Assembly (NCBI RefSeq): GCF_900091625.1
Contig: NZ_FMIC01000002.1
Coordinates: 930,001-994,000, forward strand
Source of the DNA: Micromonospora peucetia
GTDB lineage: Bacteria > Actinomycetota > Actinomycetes > Mycobacteriales > Micromonosporaceae
Reading direction: 5' to 3'
Length of the DNA: 64,000 nt
The position numbers and the translations under genes were made by a program. This document shows positions 24,624-32,669 of the stretch, one piece after another (position 1 is the stretch's first letter; every line of letters begins with the position of its first letter). The notes under the pieces are model-generated. The model was not told the origin of the DNA and searched no databases. It saw only the letters and a program-made list of their open reading frames with translations.

Positions 24624-25967
24624 TCAGGGCAGCCAGTCGGGGCGCAGCGGGTAGCCGCTCGCCCCCTCCGGGCCGTTGCGGGTGGCGAGCACCTGGTGCA
24701 GCTGGATGCCGTTGCGCTCGAACGCCAGCCGCGACCCGGCCATGTAGAGGCCCCACACCCGGGCGGTGCCCGCCCCCACCTCAGAGACGCAGAAATCCCA
24801 GTGCGCCACGAGGTTGCGGCACCAGGCGGCCAGCGTCAGCGCGTAGTGCAGGCGCAGGTTCTCCTCGTGCTGCACCTCCAGCCCGACGTCGTGGATCTCG
24901 CTGATCACCCGCCCCGGGCCGGCCAGCTCGCCGTCCGGGAAGACATACCGGTCGATGAATGCGCCCGAGCGGTGCGGCGCACGGTTGTCGGCCCGCGTGA
25001 TGCAGTGGTTGAACAGCCGGCCGTCCGGCCGCAGCCGGTCCCGCAGAGCGCCGAAGTAGGCCGGATAGTTGCGCACCCCGATGTGCTCGGTCAGGCCGAT
25101 CGAGGAGACCGCGTCGAACTGCTCGCGCGGCGCGTCCCGGTAGTCGAGGTGACGGACCTCGGCCAGGCCGGTCAGCCCCTCCCGCTCGATCGCCGCCCGC
25201 GCCCACTCGGCCTGCTCCCGGGACAGGGTCACCCCGAGCGCCTTCACGCCGTACTCGCGGGCCGCGTGCCGGACCATGCCACCCCACCCGCAACCCACGT
25301 CGAGCAGCCGCATCCCCGCCTTGAGCGCCAGCTTCTGCGCCACCAGGTCGTACTTGGCCGTCTGGGCCTGCTCCAGCGTGTCGTCGGGCGAGCGGAAAAC
25401 CGCGCAGGTGTACGTCATCGACGGGCCGAGCACCTTCTCGTAGAAGGCGTTCGAGACGTCGTAGTGGTGGGAGATCGCGGTGCTGTCCCGGATCCGGGTG
25501 TGCCGCAGCCCTCTCACCAGGCGCTTCCAGCGCGGCTGCGCCTCCTGCGGCGGGGGCGGCGGCGGCATCAGCCGCTCCCAGCCCAGCCCACGGACCAGGG
25601 CCAGCCCCTCCGCCAGCGACGGCGTACGCAGCCGCAACTCGTCCTTGAGCACCCGCAACGCCTCGTACGGGTCGCCCGGGTGCACCCCCTGCAACGCCAG
25701 GTCACCGCCCACGTACGCCCGGGCCATGCCCAGGTCGCCGGGGGCGGTGAGCAGATAGGTCAGGCCACGCTCGGAACGGATCGACAGGGTGATCCCGGCG
25801 TCGGCCGGGCCCACCGCGCTGCCGTCGTACCCGGTGACCCGCACCGGAAGGGCGCCGGTGGTCAACGCGCGGACGACGTCCGCCACGGTCGGACCCGGGC
25901 GCCGGCTCCCCGCCGGCGGGCTGGCGGGAGCGCTCGCCGCCCCCTGGTCGCGATCGGTCAGGCTCAT
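24624..25967 (-). CDS. tmsB: Fatty-acyl methyltransferase (cyclopropane synthase family), TmsB/BfaB
   Basis: The 447-residue protein has an N-terminal lipid-binding region and a C-terminal methyltransferase of the cyclopropane fatty acid synthase family. Key parts are ISHHYDVSNAFYEKVLGPSMTYTCAVF, the SAM motif LLDVGCGWGGM, and ALGVTLSREQAEWA. Its ATG overlaps the stop of the FAD-oxidoreductase gene (ATGA). That pairing is the known arrangement of tmsA/tmsB (bfaA/bfaB in mycobacteria): TmsB methylates oleoyl chains of phospholipids at C10 and TmsA reduces the 10-methylene product. The predicted result is 10-methyl stearate-type membrane lipids, which fits a micromonosporal host. Assignment over plain cyclopropane synthase rests on the neighbour. 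Confidence 0.85.
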   Translation of the reverse strand: MSLTDRDQGAASAPASPPAGSRRPGPTVADVVRALTTGALPVRVTGYDGSAVGPADAGITLSIRSERGLTYLLTAPGDLGMARAYVGGDLALQGVHPGDPYEALRVLKDELRLRTPSLAEGLALVRGLGWERLMPPPPPPQEAQPRWKRLVRGLRHTRIRDSTAISHHYDVSNAFYEKVLGPSMTYTCAVFRSPDDTLEQAQTAKYDLVAQKLALKAGMRLLDVGCGWGGMVRHAAREYGVKALGVTLSREQAEWARAAIEREGLTGLAEVRHLDYRDAPREQFDAVSSIGLTEHIGVRNYPAYFGALRDRLRPDGRLFNHCITRADNRAPHRSGAFIDRYVFPDGELAGPGRVISEIHDVGLEVQHEENLRLHYALTLAAWCRNLVAHWDFCVSEVGAGTARVWGLYMAGSRLAFERNGIQLHQVLATRNGPEGASGYPLRPDWLP

Positions 25968-27364
25968 GCTCGTGCTACCGCCTTCTCGTACAGTCCGGTG
26001 AGCCGATGGTCCGGGTCGTAGCGGTCCTTCACCGCGCGCCAGATCGCGCCGCCGTAGAGCCGGTCGAAGGATTCCCGGTCGTAGTACGCGTCGGAGTAGA
26101 GCGACTTGTGGCCGCCCAACTCCGACACCATGCGCTCGATCGCCCGGTTGACGTCGCCGTCGGCGGCACCCTCCACGATCGGCACGCTGCCCCAGAAGCC
26201 GATGTTCACATAGTTCTGACCAGCTCGAAGCGGATACAGCGGCCAGGCCCGGGCCGATCCGGGGCCGGACGGCTCGCGCAGCCGCAACGGGCAGAGCCAG
26301 ACCGGGGTCATCCCGACGGTGCGGGCGAACCAGCGCAGGAACTCCGCCGTCCGCTCCAGCGGGACCTCCACGTCCTGCACGACCCGCTCGCGCGCCGGCT
26401 GACCGCGCAGGCGGTCGATCCGGGCGGCCACCCCGTGCCGGTGCTCCAACCGGACCAGCCGGTGGTAGACGTCGCTGCGCCGCCACCGCGCCGGCCAGAC
26501 CCGCCGAAGGACCGGGTGCTGCACCCCGAACGCCGCCGAACACCAGAACCAGTCGGTGTCCCAGCGCCAGAGATAGTCGTACGCGGTCAGGACGTCGTGC
26601 GTACGCCGGCGCAGCGACCGGTAGTAGATGTCCTGACCCGTGTAGTCGCTGGCCGGCAGCGCGTCGTCGGTGAAGCTGCCGAGCACGAGGTATGCCTCGC
26701 CGGGGCTGAACATCACCCCGTCCATCACGTCCACCGCCTCCCCGGCCCACGACCGGGTCGCGGTGATCTCGGCGAGCGCGTCGGCGAGGGCCTCCAGCCG
26801 GGTGAACCGCACGTTGCGCAGGGCCACGAACCGGCGCACCGGCTGAAGCTCGATGCGCAGCCGGGTGGCGTAGCCGAGGCTGCCCAGCGAGTTGGGGAAC
26901 GCCGCGAAGAGATCGGCCTGTTCCCCCTCCGGACGGGCGGTGACGATTTCGCCTGCCCCGGTGAGCACGTCCATTTCGAGCACCGACTCGTGCGGCAGGC
27001 CGTTGCGGAACGAGGTCGACTCGATGCCGAGCCCGGTCACCGCGCCGCCGAGCGTGATGGTGCGCAACTGCGGCACCACCAGCGGCATCAGCCCGTGCGG
27101 CAGAGTCGCGTCGACCAGGTCCTCGTAGGTGCACATGCCCTGCACGTCGGCCGTGCGGGCGACCGGGTCCACGGCGAGCACGCCAGTCAGCCCACCGACG
27201 TCCAGGCCCGGCGCGCGCGGGGCGGACCGGGGGCGGAACAGGTTGGAGGTGCGTTTGGCCAGCCGGACCGGCTCGCCCACGGGCACCGCCGTGTACGACC
27301 GCCGCAACCGGGCCACCGCACCATCATGGTCGACCGGATGATGATCCACACGGACCGCACACAT
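25964..27364 (-). CDS. tmsA: FAD-binding oxidoreductase, 10-methylene fatty acid reductase TmsA/BfaA
   Basis: From the ATG at 27364 the protein has 466 residues. The FAD_binding_4 half contains GLDVGGLTGVLAVDPVARTADVQGMCTYEDLVDATLPHGLMPLVVPQLRTITLGGAVTGLGIESTSFRNG, typical of the DHCR24/UfaA-like oxidoreductases. The C-terminal half has WLCPLRL and YVNIGFWG. Immediately downstream and overlapping is the TmsB-type methyltransferase, so this enzyme should use a reduced nucleotide to saturate the 10-methylene acyl chain. The frame is open for 53 codons further upstream without a ribosome site; the chosen start is conventional but unproven. Confidence 0.85.
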   Translation of the reverse strand: MCAVRVDHHPVDHDGAVARLRRSYTAVPVGEPVRLAKRTSNLFRPRSAPRAPGLDVGGLTGVLAVDPVARTADVQGMCTYEDLVDATLPHGLMPLVVPQLRTITLGGAVTGLGIESTSFRNGLPHESVLEMDVLTGAGEIVTARPEGEQADLFAAFPNSLGSLGYATRLRIELQPVRRFVALRNVRFTRLEALADALAEITATRSWAGEAVDVMDGVMFSPGEAYLVLGSFTDDALPASDYTGQDIYYRSLRRRTHDVLTAYDYLWRWDTDWFWCSAAFGVQHPVLRRVWPARWRRSDVYHRLVRLEHRHGVAARIDRLRGQPARERVVQDVEVPLERTAEFLRWFARTVGMTPVWLCPLRLREPSGPGSARAWPLYPLRAGQNYVNIGFWGSVPIVEGAADGDVNRAIERMVSELGGHKSLYSDAYYDRESFDRLYGGAIWRAVKDRYDPDHRLTGLYEKAVARA

Positions 27365-27473
27365 GCGATCACTGTACGCGCCAGAGGGCCCGTGGCGTGG
27401 GACGTACACGGGCGCGCTCGCGACGTGGCTCGGGCGACTGGCCGCCGCCGACCGGCCGACATAGCGTGGAGTC

Positions 27474-27758
27474 ATGCCGAAAGCCGTCTGGAACGATTTG
27501 GTCGTGGCCGAGAGCGACGACACCGTGCTGGTCGAGGGGAATCACTACTTCCCGCGCGCCGCCCTGCGCGACGACCTGGTCCGCGAGTCCGGCACGCACA
27601 CCGACTGCCCGTGGAAGGGCACCGCGTCCTACTACACCCTGGAACACGACGGCCGGACCAGCGCCGACGCGGTCTGGTACTACCCCGAGCCAAAGCCGGA
27701 GGCGGAGATGGTCCGCGACCGGGTCGCCTTCTGGAAGGACGTCCGGGTCGTCGGCTGA
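27474..27758 (+). CDS. DUF427 family protein
   Basis: This 94-residue protein has the DUF427 core: MPKAVWNDLVVAESDDTVLVEGNHYFPRAAL, DCPWKGTASYYTL and the ending AVWYYPEPKPEAEMVRDRVAFWKDVRV. A GGAG site lies 5 bases before the ATG. The family is a small mostly-beta fold of unknown function found across actinobacteria. It is divergent from tmsA with a 109-base gap. Confidence 0.9.
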   Translation: MPKAVWNDLVVAESDDTVLVEGNHYFPRAALRDDLVRESGTHTDCPWKGTASYYTLEHDGRTSADAVWYYPEPKPEAEMVRDRVAFWKDVRVVG

Positions 27759-27774
27759 CGTGCCCTCGGGCACC

Positions 27775-28239
27775 TCAGCCGGCGCGCAGCATGCGCAGCT
27801 GGGCCAGGTGCTTCGGCAGGTGTACGCGGGCGTGCAGGTCGAGGGTGCGGGCCCAGGGCAGCGGCTCGTCGACGATCAGGTCGAAGCCCTCGCGCAGATG
27901 GGTCTCGACCGGGGTCTGCGCCACCGGGCCGAGCCGCTCGGTCAGGGCGCAGAGCTTCTGGCTGGTGGCCCGCAGCAGGGTGGCCAGCTCGTCCAGCCCA
28001 CCGCACTCGGCGACCAGCGCGTCCACCTGGGGACGGTGGATGGTCTCCAGGTCGTAGTACGCGAACGGCGAGCCGGCCAGGACCGCCTCGGTCGCCTCGG
28101 TCATCAGCTCGTCGTTGGCGGCGAGGTGGGCCACGATCTGCTCGGCGCTGAGCTGCCCGGCCGGCGGTGGCCCGAACCCGCCCGCGTCGACCTCCGCGAG
28201 CACCTCGTCGTACGCCTCCCGCAGCCTGTCGACCTCCAC
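27775..28239 (-). CDS. DinB/maleylpyruvate isomerase-N-like four-helix protein
   Basis: The 154-residue protein has a helical DinB-type pattern: REAYDEVLAEVDAGGF, then LSAEQIVAHLAANDELMTEATEAVL and a C-terminal HARVHLPKHLAQLRML. In this superfamily three His residues bind a metal and mycothiol is a common cofactor in actinobacteria. H38 in the AHLAANDEL segment and the two late His fit this loosely. The substrate is unknown. The gene faces the DUF427 gene with a 16-base gap. Confidence 0.7.
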   Translation of the reverse strand: MEVDRLREAYDEVLAEVDAGGFGPPPAGQLSAEQIVAHLAANDELMTEATEAVLAGSPFAYYDLETIHRPQVDALVAECGGLDELATLLRATSQKLCALTERLGPVAQTPVETHLREGFDLIVDEPLPWARTLDLHARVHLPKHLAQLRMLRAG

Positions 28240-28296
28240 CCGCCCAGGCTAGCCCCGATCCGGCGCCCAGCGGGCCGGACCGGGGCAGTGCGGTGG

Positions 28297-29541
28297 TCAG
28301 GCGATGCCGGGAAAGGGCCGGTGACGTGCGGCCCAACCCACGACGAGTGTGGCGGCCAGTCCGGCGGCGAGGAACCCGAGCCCGAGGAGAAGCCACCCGG
28401 GCCCGGACCACAGCATCACCAGACCGGTCAGGGCGGCCGGCCCCACCGCACGTGCCAACGGGATGCCGCTTGCGTACACCCCCTGCCACTGACCTGGGCG
28501 GGTGCGGTCGGCGAGCTCGAACCCGACCGCCCACGATCCGGCGGCCAGCCGCACCTCCGCGGCCACCTGCAGGGCTACCGCGGCGAGAACGACACCGCTG
28601 GCGGCGTACGGGCCGGTGGCAGCGGCCCCGCCCCAGAAGAGCAGACACGCGGCGCACAGCAGGACGCCGGCGAGGCGGATCGCCCGGGTGGCCTCGCCCA
28701 ACGTCGTGACCCGGCGAGCCGCCCGGCGTTGCCAGCCCACGACTCCCACGGCGTTGGCGACGAAGATCCCGGCCACGATCCAGTCGGGCGCTGCCGTGCG
28801 GCTCGTCAGGTAGAGCGGCAGCAACACGCCCAGCATGGGCATGTACAGGTGCATCACCGCGTTGAGCGCGGCGGTCACGACGTAGGGAATGTCTCGCGGC
28901 GCATCCCACCCCCAGCCCTCCCTCGGCTGCCGGCGCGACGCCGACGGCAGGCGTCGGAGCAGGATCGCGCTCACGACGAAGAGGGCCGCGTCGCCGAGCA
29001 GTACGACGCGGTAGACCAGGTCCGAGCCGGTCAGCAGCGCCAGACCGCCGACCGCCGCGCCGACGCCGATGCCGGCGTTGACCGTCGTCTGGATCCGTGC
29101 CCGTACCGCGAGGAGTTCGGCAGGCGGCACTAGGGAGACCAGCAGTGCCTGCCGGGTCGCACCCGCCCCGCTCTGGGCGATCGCGTACGCCACGCACGCT
29201 GCCGCCACGAGCCACGCACCCCGTACGGTGGCCAGCATCACCAGGGCCGACGCCGTGCCCACCGACAGCAGCGTCGTCACCCGACGCAGCCCGACCCGGT
29301 CACCGAGGGCGCCGATGGGATGCGTGAAAAGGAAGCCCGTCCCCCAGGCGATGGTCAACACGGCGCCGATCTGTGCCGGGCTCAGGTGGCCGGCATGAGA
29401 GAGGTAGACGGCGAAGGTCACGTAGAAGGAGCCGTCGCCGAGGGCGGTCACCAGCTGCGCACGCAGGAGGGTGTCGGTGGGCGCCCGGAGTGTCTGGGGC
29501 CGGTTGCCGGTCGTGGTGGGACTACGCGAAGCTGAGCTCAT
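28297..29541 (-). CDS. MFS transporter
   Basis: This 414-residue, roughly 12-helix protein has motif A as GALGDRVGLRRVTTL after helix 2 and a long loop between helices 6 and 7 (RRLPSASRRQPREGWGWD). It belongs to the uncharacterised actinobacterial efflux-type facilitators. The ATG at 29541 overlaps the end of the DsbA-like gene by 20 bases, so it is in the same transcript and probably under the divergent MarR regulator. Substrate unknown; a drug or redox-active compound would fit the neighbours. Confidence 0.85.
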   Translation of the reverse strand: MSSASRSPTTTGNRPQTLRAPTDTLLRAQLVTALGDGSFYVTFAVYLSHAGHLSPAQIGAVLTIAWGTGFLFTHPIGALGDRVGLRRVTTLLSVGTASALVMLATVRGAWLVAAACVAYAIAQSGAGATRQALLVSLVPPAELLAVRARIQTTVNAGIGVGAAVGGLALLTGSDLVYRVVLLGDAALFVVSAILLRRLPSASRRQPREGWGWDAPRDIPYVVTAALNAVMHLYMPMLGVLLPLYLTSRTAAPDWIVAGIFVANAVGVVGWQRRAARRVTTLGEATRAIRLAGVLLCAACLLFWGGAAATGPYAASGVVLAAVALQVAAEVRLAAGSWAVGFELADRTRPGQWQGVYASGIPLARAVGPAALTGLVMLWSGPGWLLLGLGFLAAGLAATLVVGWAARHRPFPGIA

Positions 29542-30157
29542 CGACCCGGGCGCGCTTGAGCTCGGTGAACGCCCGGCAACCGGCGAGCAGGCGGGCGCCC
29601 TCGAAGACACGCACGGCCTCGTCCCCGCGGGGGATGGAGGTGAGCACGGGGCCGAAGAAGGCAACGTCGTCGACCGCGATCGTCGGGGTACCCAGGCCCT
29701 CACCCACGAGTTGCTGCGCGCGGGCGGTGCTCGTCCGCATCCGTTCGTCGACGTCGTCGCGATACGCGACCCGGGCCAGCTCGACGGGGAGACCGACCTC
29801 GGCCAGGGCCGCCGGGATGACGGCGTCGAAGTCCTTGTCGCCGGCGTCGTGGATCCTCCGGCCGAGCGCCGGAAACAGCTCGGCGAGGGCTGCGGGCCCG
29901 TGGTGCGCGGCGGCTGCCGTGCACACCCGCGCCGGGCCCCACGCCCGGTCGTTGAACGCCCGGTACCACGGCTCCAGGTCGCGATGCTCGTTGATCACGG
30001 CAAGGCTCATCACCTCGAACCGCAGGCTGATGGGTCGCATCCGCGCGACCTCCATGAGCCATCGGGAGGTGATCCACGCGAAGGGGCAGGACGGGTCCAC
30101 GTGAGCCGTGACGACGGGGACGGCAGCCGCAGAAAATTTATCTTCCACGGAAGGCAT
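29522..30157 (-). CDS. DsbA-like mycothiol-dependent nitroreductase family protein
   Basis: The 211-residue protein closely follows the pattern of Mycobacterium tuberculosis Rv2466c, a mycothiol-dependent nitroreductase: ITSRWLMEVARMR, VMSLAVINEHRDL, RAWGPARVCTAAA, GTPTIAVDDVAFFGPVLTSIPRGDEA and FTELKRARV. The active-site motif is CPFA rather than CPWC, so only the first Cys remains. That is compatible with a monothiol mechanism using mycothiol but differs from the reference enzyme. The gene lies first in a leftward operon with an MFS transporter and is divergent from a MarR gene across an AT-rich gap. Confidence 0.82.
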   Translation of the reverse strand: MPSVEDKFSAAAVPVVTAHVDPSCPFAWITSRWLMEVARMRPISLRFEVMSLAVINEHRDLEPWYRAFNDRAWGPARVCTAAAAHHGPAALAELFPALGRRIHDAGDKDFDAVIPAALAEVGLPVELARVAYRDDVDERMRTSTARAQQLVGEGLGTPTIAVDDVAFFGPVLTSIPRGDEAVRVFEGARLLAGCRAFTELKRARVDELSFA

Positions 30158-30178
30158 ATTATCTTCCGAGAAATATAT
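30137..30178. promoter_or_regulatory. AT-rich divergent promoter/operator region
   Basis: The gap between the DsbA-like and MarR genes is far more AT-rich than its surroundings. It holds two TATCTTCC motifs (30139-30146 and 30159-30166), the first forming CTTCC-AC-GGAAG. These repeats are likely MarR binding sites shared by both promoters. Confidence 0.55.
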
Positions 30179-30187
30179 AGTGCAAGG

Positions 30188-30682
30188 GTGGACCGCGTCA
30201 CCGAGATCGTTCATCAGTGGCGTCGTGAGCGACCCGACGTCGACCCCAGCCCGTTGCTGGTCATCGGCCGAATCCAACACCTCGCCGAGATCCTCGACGC
30301 GGCGCTGCGACCACCGTTCGCCGCCGCGGGTCTCGGCAACGGTGAGTTCGACGTGCTTGCGGCGCTGCGCCGGGAGGGCGAACCGTTCCAGCTCACCCCA
30401 GGCCAGTTGAGCGAACGGATGCTCGTCACCACCGGAGCCGTGACCAAGCGGGTGGACCGGCTGATCACCCGAGGGCTGGTGACACGGTCGATCTCCGAAG
30501 CCGACGCACGCGGCAGAGTGGTCGGGCTGACCCCGGCCGGCGTGGACCTGGTCAATGATCTGATCGAGAAGCACCTGGCCAACGAAACGGCCCTCCTCCG
30601 GGACCTGACAGCCGGCGACCGCACAGACCTGGAACGCCTCCTGGCGGCGCTGACGCGAACAGTCGAATCCTCAGTGGCTTGA
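30188..30682 (+). CDS. MarR-family regulator
   Basis: From the GTG at 30188 the protein has 164 residues. It carries the MarR winged helix: FDVLAALRREGEPFQLTPGQLSERMLVTTGAVTKRVDRLITRGLVTRSISEADARGRVVGLT. No separate ribosome site is visible before the GTG, so the message may be leaderless. It probably regulates the divergent DsbA-like/MFS operon and itself through the AT-rich gap. Redox-sensing by thiols cannot be argued: no Cys stands in the recognition region. Confidence 0.85.
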   Translation: MDRVTEIVHQWRRERPDVDPSPLLVIGRIQHLAEILDAALRPPFAAAGLGNGEFDVLAALRREGEPFQLTPGQLSERMLVTTGAVTKRVDRLITRGLVTRSISEADARGRVVGLTPAGVDLVNDLIEKHLANETALLRDLTAGDRTDLERLLAALTRTVESSVA

Positions 30683-30714
30683 CGACCCGCACGCGCCGCT
30701 GTCGTCGGGCCGAA

Positions 30715-32667
30715 TCAGCGGCGGCCGCGGCGTGCGCGGAGGTAGTCGGAGACCACGTACTCGCCGAGGTCCTCCAGGTCAGGGGTGAACATGCGGCCCT
30801 TCGAACGGCGGGCCACGGCGTCGACGAAGCGCTGCAGGCCGGGATCGTCGCCGAGCATGAACAGGTTGAGCGTGGCGCCGTAGCGGGTGAGCCGGTCCAC
30901 TTCGCGGACAGTCGCCTCGATCGTCTCCGGCATCGGCGGCCAGTGGAACAGCGGCTCCCCGTCGTCCGGGTCCAGATGGGCGGTCGGCTCACCGTCGGTG
31001 ACCACCAGCACCACCGGCTCGGCCTCCGGGTGCCGGCGCAGGTGCCGGGCGGCCAGCCGCAGCGCGTGCTGGAGGTTCGTGCCCTGCCGCGTGTCGGGCT
31101 CGACGGCGGCCAACTCCTGCTGGGTCAGCGGCAGCGCCTCCAGGCCGAAGCCGATGATCTGTAACGCGTCCTGAGGAAACCGGGTGGCCATCAGGTGTGC
31201 CAGCGCCAGCGCCGTCTGCTTCATCGGACCCCACCGGCCCTGGGAGATCATCGAGTAGGAGAGGTCGACGCAGAGCGCCACCGCCGCCGATGCCCGCCGC
31301 TCGGTCTCCACCACCTCGAAGTCCTCGACGGCCAACTGCACCGGCACACCCGACCCGGCGCGGCGGACCGCCCGGGTCAGCGTCCGCACCACGTCGAGGG
31401 GCTGCTCGTCGCCGTACTCCCACGGCCGGGAGCCCCCGCTTACCTCGCCGGCGGCGCCCGCCGAGCGCAGGTCGTGCTGGCCGCGCGGCCCGGCGGTCAG
31501 GTCCGCGAAGACCCGCCGCAGCGCCGTGCCGCCGAGCCGGCGCAGCGCCTTGGGGCTCAGGGTCAACCCGTCGGCGTCCCGGCTCACCCAGCCCTGCCGG
31601 CGCAGCTCCCGCTCCAGCTCCCGCAGCCGGCGTACGTCGTCGGCGGCGTCCCTGCCCAGCGTCCGGGCCACCGCGTCGACGTCTACATCGTCCAGCGTGG
31701 CGCCCGGCTGCTCCTGGTCGAGCTGGTCCAGCAGTTCGTCCAGTTCGGCGATCTCACCGAGCGCGCCGGCCGCCTCGCCGTAGCCGAGCGGCCGGTCGCC
31801 CCGAACCCGCTCACCCCGGCCCCGGTGCAGATCGGGGCGGAGCGCACGAAGATTGGCGTCCAACGCGGACAGCTCCCCGGCGAGCCGGTCGCCGAGCGAC
31901 TGCCGCATCAGGCCGGCCAGTTCCTCGCGCTGCCGGTCGGACAGCGAGCGCATCAGCCGCTCGCCGGCCGCCGACCGGCGGGCCAGCACGTCGACCAACT
32001 CGTCGACGTCGGCCGGCTGCTCCGGGAAGAACTCGCCGTGCCTGCGCATGAACTCGGCGAAGGCGTCGGTGGTCTCCTCCGACCGGGAGTGCCGGGCCAA
32101 CAGGTCGTTCAGGTCGCGCATCATCTCGGCCAGCCGCCGTTGCGCGGCCGGGTCCGCCGAGGCGCGCACCGCGTCCCGCAGCCCGGCGAAGCGCTGACCG
32201 AGCACGTCGTCGCGGAGCCCGTCGAGGATCCGCTGGTACGTCCGGCGGGCCTCGTCGCTGGCCCACCGGTAGCCGGTCAACTCCTCCATGGCGCGGGCCG
32301 TCGAGCGGGGCAGATTGTCCAGCACCGCCTCGGCGAACCGCGCGGCGTCGTCGTCGCGCCCGCGCAGTTCGTCCCGCTCGGCCGCGAGCGCCTGGTCGAG
32401 CAGGGCCCGCGCCCCGGTCACCGCCCCGTCCAGGTCGCCCCGGCGCAACGCCTCACGGCGCAGCCGCCTGGCCCGGGCGGCGAGGTCGTCGAGGCCGCCG
32501 CTCCCCTGGGGCCCCTGGCGCAGCAGGTCCCGCAGCGCCTCCCGGAGGCTGCCACCGGCCAGCACCTCGGCGCCGACGGCGTCCACCGCCCCCCGCACGT
32601 CGTACGGGGGCGCGAGCGGGTCGGGGCCGCCCCTCCACTGCCCGTACCGGAACCGGTTGCCGGCCAT
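30715..32667 (-). CDS. VWA-domain protein paired with an AAA+ ATPase
   Basis: The 650-residue protein has a long charged helical N-terminal region (to about residue 440) and a C-terminal von Willebrand A domain. The MIDAS motif is D-L-S-Y-S in VALCVDLSYSMISQGRWGPMK, with T in RQGTNLQHAL and D in VVLVVTDGEPTAHL. It starts 2 bases after the AAA+ gene ends, so the pair is one operon. MoxR/VWA pairs act as chaperones that load metals or assemble complexes. The substrate complex is not encoded nearby. The ending RARRGRR is very basic. Confidence 0.9.
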   Translation of the reverse strand: MAGNRFRYGQWRGGPDPLAPPYDVRGAVDAVGAEVLAGGSLREALRDLLRQGPQGSGGLDDLAARARRLRREALRRGDLDGAVTGARALLDQALAAERDELRGRDDDAARFAEAVLDNLPRSTARAMEELTGYRWASDEARRTYQRILDGLRDDVLGQRFAGLRDAVRASADPAAQRRLAEMMRDLNDLLARHSRSEETTDAFAEFMRRHGEFFPEQPADVDELVDVLARRSAAGERLMRSLSDRQREELAGLMRQSLGDRLAGELSALDANLRALRPDLHRGRGERVRGDRPLGYGEAAGALGEIAELDELLDQLDQEQPGATLDDVDVDAVARTLGRDAADDVRRLRELERELRRQGWVSRDADGLTLSPKALRRLGGTALRRVFADLTAGPRGQHDLRSAGAAGEVSGGSRPWEYGDEQPLDVVRTLTRAVRRAGSGVPVQLAVEDFEVVETERRASAAVALCVDLSYSMISQGRWGPMKQTALALAHLMATRFPQDALQIIGFGLEALPLTQQELAAVEPDTRQGTNLQHALRLAARHLRRHPEAEPVVLVVTDGEPTAHLDPDDGEPLFHWPPMPETIEATVREVDRLTRYGATLNLFMLGDDPGLQRFVDAVARRSKGRMFTPDLEDLGEYVVSDYLRARRGRR

Positions 32668-32669
32668 GC

